Below, one piece after another: positions 60,686 through 64,000 of a stretch of 64,000 nucleotides of DNA. The notes below the pieces were generated by a model. The model was not told where the DNA came from and ran no database searches. It saw only the letters and a list, made by a program, of their open reading frames with translations. The stretch is from VXNE01 sp965206615 (GTDB lineage: Bacteria; Pseudomonadota; Gammaproteobacteria; Pseudomonadales; Azotimanducaceae): positions 1 through 64,000 of the forward strand of contig CBDBKI010000004.1 of assembly GCA_965206615.1 (NCBI GenBank). Reading direction: 5' to 3'. The translations under genes and the position numbers were made by a program. How positions within the stretch are numbered: the stretch's first letter is position 1; each line of letters opens with the position of its first letter.

Positions 60686-60709
60686 GCAGTTTCGCTTGCG
60701 CGAAACTGC
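60686..60709. repeat. 10-bp perfect stem hairpin
   Basis: GCAGTTTCGC (60686-60695), loop TTGC, GCGAAACTGC (60700-60709). It shares the GTTTCGC/GCGAAAC core with the hairpin at 56975 and with the sequence at 41968-41985, so it belongs to a second small palindrome family. Confidence 0.55.
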
Positions 60710-60735
60710 GCGTTGACGACGAGGTTCCGCGACTT

Positions 60736-60838
60736 CGGGGACGGGCGACCGCAAGGGTCGGGGACGGGCGACCACAAGGGTCGGGGACGCGGGGACCACA
60801 AGGGTCGGGGACGGGCGACCACAAGGGTCGCCCCTACG
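60736..60838. repeat. Dispersed palindromic (REP-like) repeats, four units
   Basis: Four imperfect units based on GGGGACGGGCGACCACAAGG alternate with GTCGGGGACG and end with GGTCGCCCCTACGG. They run into the stop codon of the SDR at 60834. Confidence 0.65.
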
Positions 60839-61691
60839 GATCCCTTCTCAGTGCTGCGGAGAGTCGGGGGTCGAGGCGGGGGTACGTATCGTTCGCGATG
60901 GCATCGGCGCGCACCCCCGGGAGCCCGGCTACCTCGGGGTGGGAGAAGAGGTAGAACCGCTCGTGGCGTATCCCGTCGATGACCGTGGCGGCGACGTCCT
61001 CGGGCGCCATCGCCCGGGGCAGTTGCCTGCCATAGCGGGCGCGTAACGCCGCAGCGGCGCCGGCGACCTCCCGCTCCGGCGCGAGCTCGTGGGGGCGGTT
61101 TCGGGACGCGTCGAGCACGCGGGTGTTCACGCCGCCGGGGCACAGTACCGACACCCGGATCGGCGCGCCCTCTTCCTCGAGTTCCTGGGCGAGCGCCTCG
61201 GTCAGAGCGAGCACGGCATGCTTGCTGGCGTGGTAGACGCCCACGTATGCGCGAGCGGTGAAGGCCGCTTCCGAGGCGGTGTTGACGACATGGGCGGCGG
61301 CGCCCTGGTCGAGCAGGCGCGGCACGAAGGCGCGCAGCATGTTGGCGACGCCGAGGACGTTCACCGAGAAGAGCCACTGCCAGTCGTCTGGATCCTGGTC
61401 CCAGACCGGGGCGAAGCGGCCGATGACGCCGGCGTTGTTGCAGAGTACGTGCACGCCGCCGAACCGCTCCCAGGCGGCTACGGCCAGCCGTTCGCACGAC
61501 GACGGGTCGGTCACGTCGCACGGGATGGCCGCGATGTCGGCGGACTCCCGCGCCAGTGCCGCGATCCCCGCCTCGTCAACGTCCGCGGCCACCACCCGCA
61601 TGCCTTCCTCGAGCATGCGCAATACCAGCGCGCGGCCGATGCCGCTCGCGGCGCCGGTGACAACGGCAGTCTTGCCTCGCAGGTCTTTCAT
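60834..61691 (-). CDS. Short-chain dehydrogenase/reductase
   Basis: The 285-residue classical SDR has the cofactor loop TGAASGIG near residue 12, NNAG, catalytic Ser in NTASEAAF and Tyr/Lys in YHASKHA. The C-terminal half is long, with an Arg-rich and Pro-rich lid. An Asp after AADVDEAG indicates NAD preference. It is last of a minus-strand unit with GST, VOC dioxygenase and dioxygenase beta; ATG 61691 overlaps the GST stop by 4 bp. A dihydrodiol or alcohol substrate is plausible from that context. Confidence 0.9.
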   Translation of the reverse strand: MKDLRGKTAVVTGAASGIGRALVLRMLEEGMRVVAADVDEAGIAALARESADIAAIPCDVTDPSSCERLAVAAWERFGGVHVLCNNAGVIGRFAPVWDQDPDDWQWLFSVNVLGVANMLRAFVPRLLDQGAAAHVVNTASEAAFTARAYVGVYHASKHAVLALTEALAQELEEEGAPIRVSVLCPGGVNTRVLDASRNRPHELAPEREVAGAAAALRARYGRQLPRAMAPEDVAATVIDGIRHERFYLFSHPEVAGLPGVRADAIANDTYPRLDPRLSAALRRDP

Positions 61692-62473
61692 TCGAGGTGC
61701 TTGCGCATCTCGTCCCACGCGGCGGTTCCGCGTTCGCGAATGGCCTCGCGCTGCCGTTCGGGCAGGACGTCGAGCACCGCCTGTTTATAGGAGTCGCGTG
61801 CGGTCATGCGGTCGAACCAGGCGTGCAGGTTCGGCTTCCCGTCGGCGAGGGCATCGATGCCGAAGTTCATCACCTCGTTCGCGTACGGAAGGATCGCGAG
61901 GTCGGCCAGGCTCGGCGCGTCGCCGGCGAAGTACTCGCGGTCCGCGAGGGCGGCCTCCCATTTCTCCGTGGCCGACACGAACACCCTGAGGCCCGCACCG
62001 ACCTCGGCAGCGGCATAACCTTGATCGAAGATCTGCAGTTGACGCGCGACGCGCCTCGGGTCGGGATGCCGCGCGAGCATGGACCGCACCGTATCCGGGT
62101 CCTGCTGGCGCAGACGCTCGAGCGACAGGATCGGCCACACCACCGCGCCGTTCGCGGGATGCAGTTCCTCGTCGACGTACTTCGTCCACTTGCGCATCTC
62201 GACGCGTGCGGCGGGAGCATCGGGTTTCAGCGGCGGGGACGGGAACCTGTCGTCGAGGTACTCGTTGATGAGGGTCGACTCGACGATGGGCCGGCCGTCG
62301 TCGACCAGCGTCGGCACGACGCCCTTCGGGTTTAGGGCGAGGTAGCCCGGCTCGAGATTGGCCTTGGTGCCGAGATTCACGGGAACGATTTCCGCCGCAA
62401 CGCCCTTTTCCGCCAGGCACAGCCGTACCTTCATGGAACAGGGCGAGACCGCGGCGTCGTAGAGTTGCAGCAT
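61688..62473 (-). CDS. Glutathione S-transferase family protein
   Basis: The 261-residue protein has an N-terminal thioredoxin fold with a C-x2-S-like motif, AAVSPCSMKVRLCLAEKGV, then the cis-Pro GVVPTLVDDGRPIVESTLINEYL and an alpha-helical C-terminal domain with SLADLAILPYANEV (N-capping box). This fits the zeta/beta-like GSTs used in aromatic catabolism, e.g. isomerases or reductive dehalogenases. Its position between a VOC dioxygenase and an SDR supports a catabolic role. Overlaps the SDR start (ATGA). Confidence 0.9.
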   Translation of the reverse strand: MLQLYDAAVSPCSMKVRLCLAEKGVAAEIVPVNLGTKANLEPGYLALNPKGVVPTLVDDGRPIVESTLINEYLDDRFPSPPLKPDAPAARVEMRKWTKYVDEELHPANGAVVWPILSLERLRQQDPDTVRSMLARHPDPRRVARQLQIFDQGYAAAEVGAGLRVFVSATEKWEAALADREYFAGDAPSLADLAILPYANEVMNFGIDALADGKPNLHAWFDRMTARDSYKQAVLDVLPERQREAIRERGTAAWDEMRKHLE

Positions 62474-62501
62474 CGGGTTTCTCCGCGATCGATCCCGTAA
62501 G

Positions 62502-63419
62502 TCAGGAAGCCGCCCGGCGCCGGTCTCCGTAACGTCCGCCCTCGGGACGCAGGTGCCCCCACTCGCTGATCACGGTGAACCGTTCCACCTGGTCCACGTC
62601 GTCGTCGACGGTGCGTGCGCCGTAGCCGTATTCGAACAGCCAGCCGCTCGGCGAGTGCAGGTAGAACGAGATCATCTTGTCGTTCGGATGCTTGCCGATC
62701 GTAGTGTCCGCGATGCCCCGCTTGAAGCAGATGTCGTAGGTGGAGCCGACGTCGTCGAGGTTGGTGACCTGCAGCATGAGGTGGCCGAGGCGTTTGCCGC
62801 CGCCGGGGCCGCTGGCGAAGCCGAGGGAGTGATGGCGCGGATTGCAGTGCAGGAAGAGGATCTTCATCGTGCGCTCGCCGACCGGGCGCTCGATGTAGTC
62901 GGAGACGCGCATGCCCAGGACCTCCCGGTAGAACGTCTGGCTCGCCTCGTAGTCGTCGACGGTCATCACCATGTGGCCGAGGCCCTGGTCGTCCGTGACG
63001 AACCCGCGCACCGGGCGTGGGGAGTGGAACGGGTTCGCGTAGTCCATGAGGGGCGAATGGGAGATCTCGAGGGCCACGCCGCTCGGGTCCGAAAGCGTGA
63101 TCAGATCGGCGACGCGCCTCGCGGCGGCCAGTTCCGAGCCGCCCTCGGAGAACGCCACGCCATGCTCGCCGAGCCGGGCCCGTACGGCGTCGAGGGCCGC
63201 GTCGTTCGCCACCTGCCAGCCGATGTAGAGCAGGTCGTCGGACGGGTCCGGGTGTACGGCGATGCGATAGTGGTGCTTGTCGTGGCGCAGGAACAGGGTG
63301 CCGTCCTCGCCGCGGTCATGGATCGCGACGCCGAGCACGTTGGTGGAGAATTCCTCCCACGCGGGCAGGTCCGACGCGCCCACACCGATGTATCCGAGTC
63401 GTTCGACTGCGCCAGACAT
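62502..63419 (-). CDS. Extradiol ring-cleavage dioxygenase (VOC family)
   Basis: The 305-residue protein has two tandem VOC (betaalpha-beta-beta-beta) modules, as in type I extradiol dioxygenases of the BphC group. The metal triad in the C-terminal half is His in GLGHMVM, His in LGHLMLQ and Glu in FEYGYG; the active-site residues HHSLGF and a Tyr near the end are present too. It would cleave a catechol-type ring using O2. It lies between a ring-hydroxylating beta subunit and a GST. Confidence 0.92.
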   Translation of the reverse strand: MSGAVERLGYIGVGASDLPAWEEFSTNVLGVAIHDRGEDGTLFLRHDKHHYRIAVHPDPSDDLLYIGWQVANDAALDAVRARLGEHGVAFSEGGSELAAARRVADLITLSDPSGVALEISHSPLMDYANPFHSPRPVRGFVTDDQGLGHMVMTVDDYEASQTFYREVLGMRVSDYIERPVGERTMKILFLHCNPRHHSLGFASGPGGGKRLGHLMLQVTNLDDVGSTYDICFKRGIADTTIGKHPNDKMISFYLHSPSGWLFEYGYGARTVDDDVDQVERFTVISEWGHLRPEGGRYGDRRRAAS

Positions 63420-63431
63420 ATTGGCCTCCGA

Positions 63432-63974
63432 TCAGAAGAAGATGCTCAGGTTCTGTGCGTTGATGACCACGAAGTCCGGCACGATCTTGCGCCGCGCGAT
63501 GCGGAAGGACCCGTCTTCCGTGGCGCGCAGCACGTCCTCGCGCATGCCCGAGAAAAAGTCCTGGTCCTCGCCGATGCCCTCGTTGCGCGAGCGGTAGGCG
63601 AGAAACGCGGAGCGCGCGACGATCTCGCCGGGGTGGTCGCCGTTTTCGGCCTCTACGTTGGAGATGAAATGGCGCGTGCGGGACGGAGGATCCTCCGCCC
63701 AGGCCATGCCGGTCTTGAGCCGGTCGACACGCCGCGCGAGCATGCTCTTGGTGTCTTCGAAATAGGCGAGACCCGAGCTGTCTTCCACCTCGGCGTCGAC
63801 GGACCATGTCTCGTCGGCGCCGTCACGCAGGCGGTTGTAGCGCGTCGGCATCCAGTAGAGGCAGTCGTCGGCGAACAGCTCGAACCACTCGTCGAAGCGC
63901 CGCTCGTCGAGCAGGCGCGCTTCGCGATAGAGGAACTGCTGTACCGCGATCAGCCGTTCCAGCTCCAAGCTCAA
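63432..63974 (-). CDS. Aromatic-ring-hydroxylating dioxygenase beta subunit
   Basis: The 180-residue protein matches the small beta subunit of Rieske-type ring-hydroxylating dioxygenases: VQQFLYREARLLDERRFDEWFELFADDCLYWMP, TRHFISNVEAE, FFSGMREDVLRATEDGSFRIARRKIVPD. TTG 63974 follows GGGAGGG and overlaps a stop (TGA 63971) that ends a frame reading LRIVAREG off the right edge, presumably the alpha subunit. It provides structure to the alpha3beta3 hexamer. Followed 12 nt later by the extradiol dioxygenase. Confidence 0.9.
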   Translation of the reverse strand: MSLELERLIAVQQFLYREARLLDERRFDEWFELFADDCLYWMPTRYNRLRDGADETWSVDAEVEDSSGLAYFEDTKSMLARRVDRLKTGMAWAEDPPSRTRHFISNVEAENGDHPGEIVARSAFLAYRSRNEGIGEDQDFFSGMREDVLRATEDGSFRIARRKIVPDFVVINAQNLSIFF

Positions 63975-64000
63975 CCCTCCCGGGCGACGATGCGCAGTAC
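63971..64000 (-). CDS. 3' end of the upstream gene, cut by window edge
   Basis: The last 10 codons of a minus-strand gene (LRIVAREG, stop TGA 63971) overlap the beta-subunit start, implying coupled translation. It is probably the Rieske alpha subunit but this cannot be confirmed here. Confidence 0.35.
   Translation of the reverse strand, partial: VLRIVAREG

Noticed and set aside
60563..60720. Repeat protein with RRDLRS or GPGATC units
   Set aside because: The periodic peptides arise from the 18-bp DNA repeat, which is read equally in all frames; no start context or family.
1..64000. tRNA or rRNA genes
   Set aside because: No cloverleaf with TTCGA-type T arm or rRNA core sequence was noticed on either strand.

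Overview
The window is GC-rich, dense coding DNA from a bacterium, most likely an unclassified marine-type gammaproteobacterium. Class I glutamate-cysteine ligase, ATP-type PEP carboxykinase, the hslR-yrfG pair and the nudE-cysQ pair are typical of that class. The accessory content (ring-hydroxylating and extradiol dioxygenases, phytanoyl-CoA dioxygenase, glutathione transferases, SDRs, GMC and luciferase-type oxidoreductases, three thiolase/DUF35 pairs) suggests a heterotroph that degrades lipids, sterols or aromatics. No rRNA, tRNA or CRISPR array was seen.

Layout. 1-3.8 kb: an aminotransferase cut by the window edge, an esterase and a clearly lower-GC sugar-type symporter. 3.8-5.2 kb: an IS91-like transposase scrap and a frameshifted unknown gene. 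5.2-12 kb: TetR, MBL hydrolase, GST, alpha/beta hydrolase, SDR, PhyH and a 5'-3' exonuclease. 12-15.4 kb: an OLD-type ATPase/Toprim gene convergent with a GIY-YIG plus DUF6884 pair, a candidate defence module. 15.6-22.5 kb: MATE pump, then a duplicated thiolase/DUF35 block whose copies are separated by a VapBC-type pair and an IS110 remnant, then BrnT with an XRE antitoxin. 22.6-29.9 kb: hydrolases, a peroxiredoxin-like selenoprotein, serine-hydrolase remnants, an Nramp transporter, GMC oxidoreductase and DsbB. 30-41.9 kb: conserved housekeeping genes and a third thiolase/DUF35 pair. 42.3-51.6 kb: PH-domain pair, GrdB-like selenoprotein, sulfotransferase-like gene, flavoprotein, PanE, VapBC and HbpS. 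51.7-60.5 kb: tandem PEP-dependent phosphotransferases, small dimeric-barrel proteins, a serine hydrolase and a second GrdB-like selenoprotein. 60.8-64 kb: an SDR-GST-VOC-dioxygenase beta operon.

The main result is three probable selenoprotein genes (UGA at 24403, 45064 and 59987). In each, the in-frame UGA sits in a U-x-x-C redox motif and is followed by a small hairpin whose 5-nt loop begins 16-17 nt after the UGA and has G in its first two positions, as expected of a bacterial SECIS. Conventional gene calling splits each gene in two. No selA, selB, selC or selD was seen here, so the machinery must lie elsewhere.

A second theme is decay. Several genes carry apparent single-base frameshifts (4.9 kb, 10.95 kb, 15.4 kb, 18.6 kb, 45.64 and 45.72 kb), and truncated paralogs are common. 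The frameshifts could be real, but their number also fits residual assembly indels, so they should be checked against reads. Dispersed palindromic repeats, a 267-bp MITE-like element and an 18-bp tandem repeat lie between genes.
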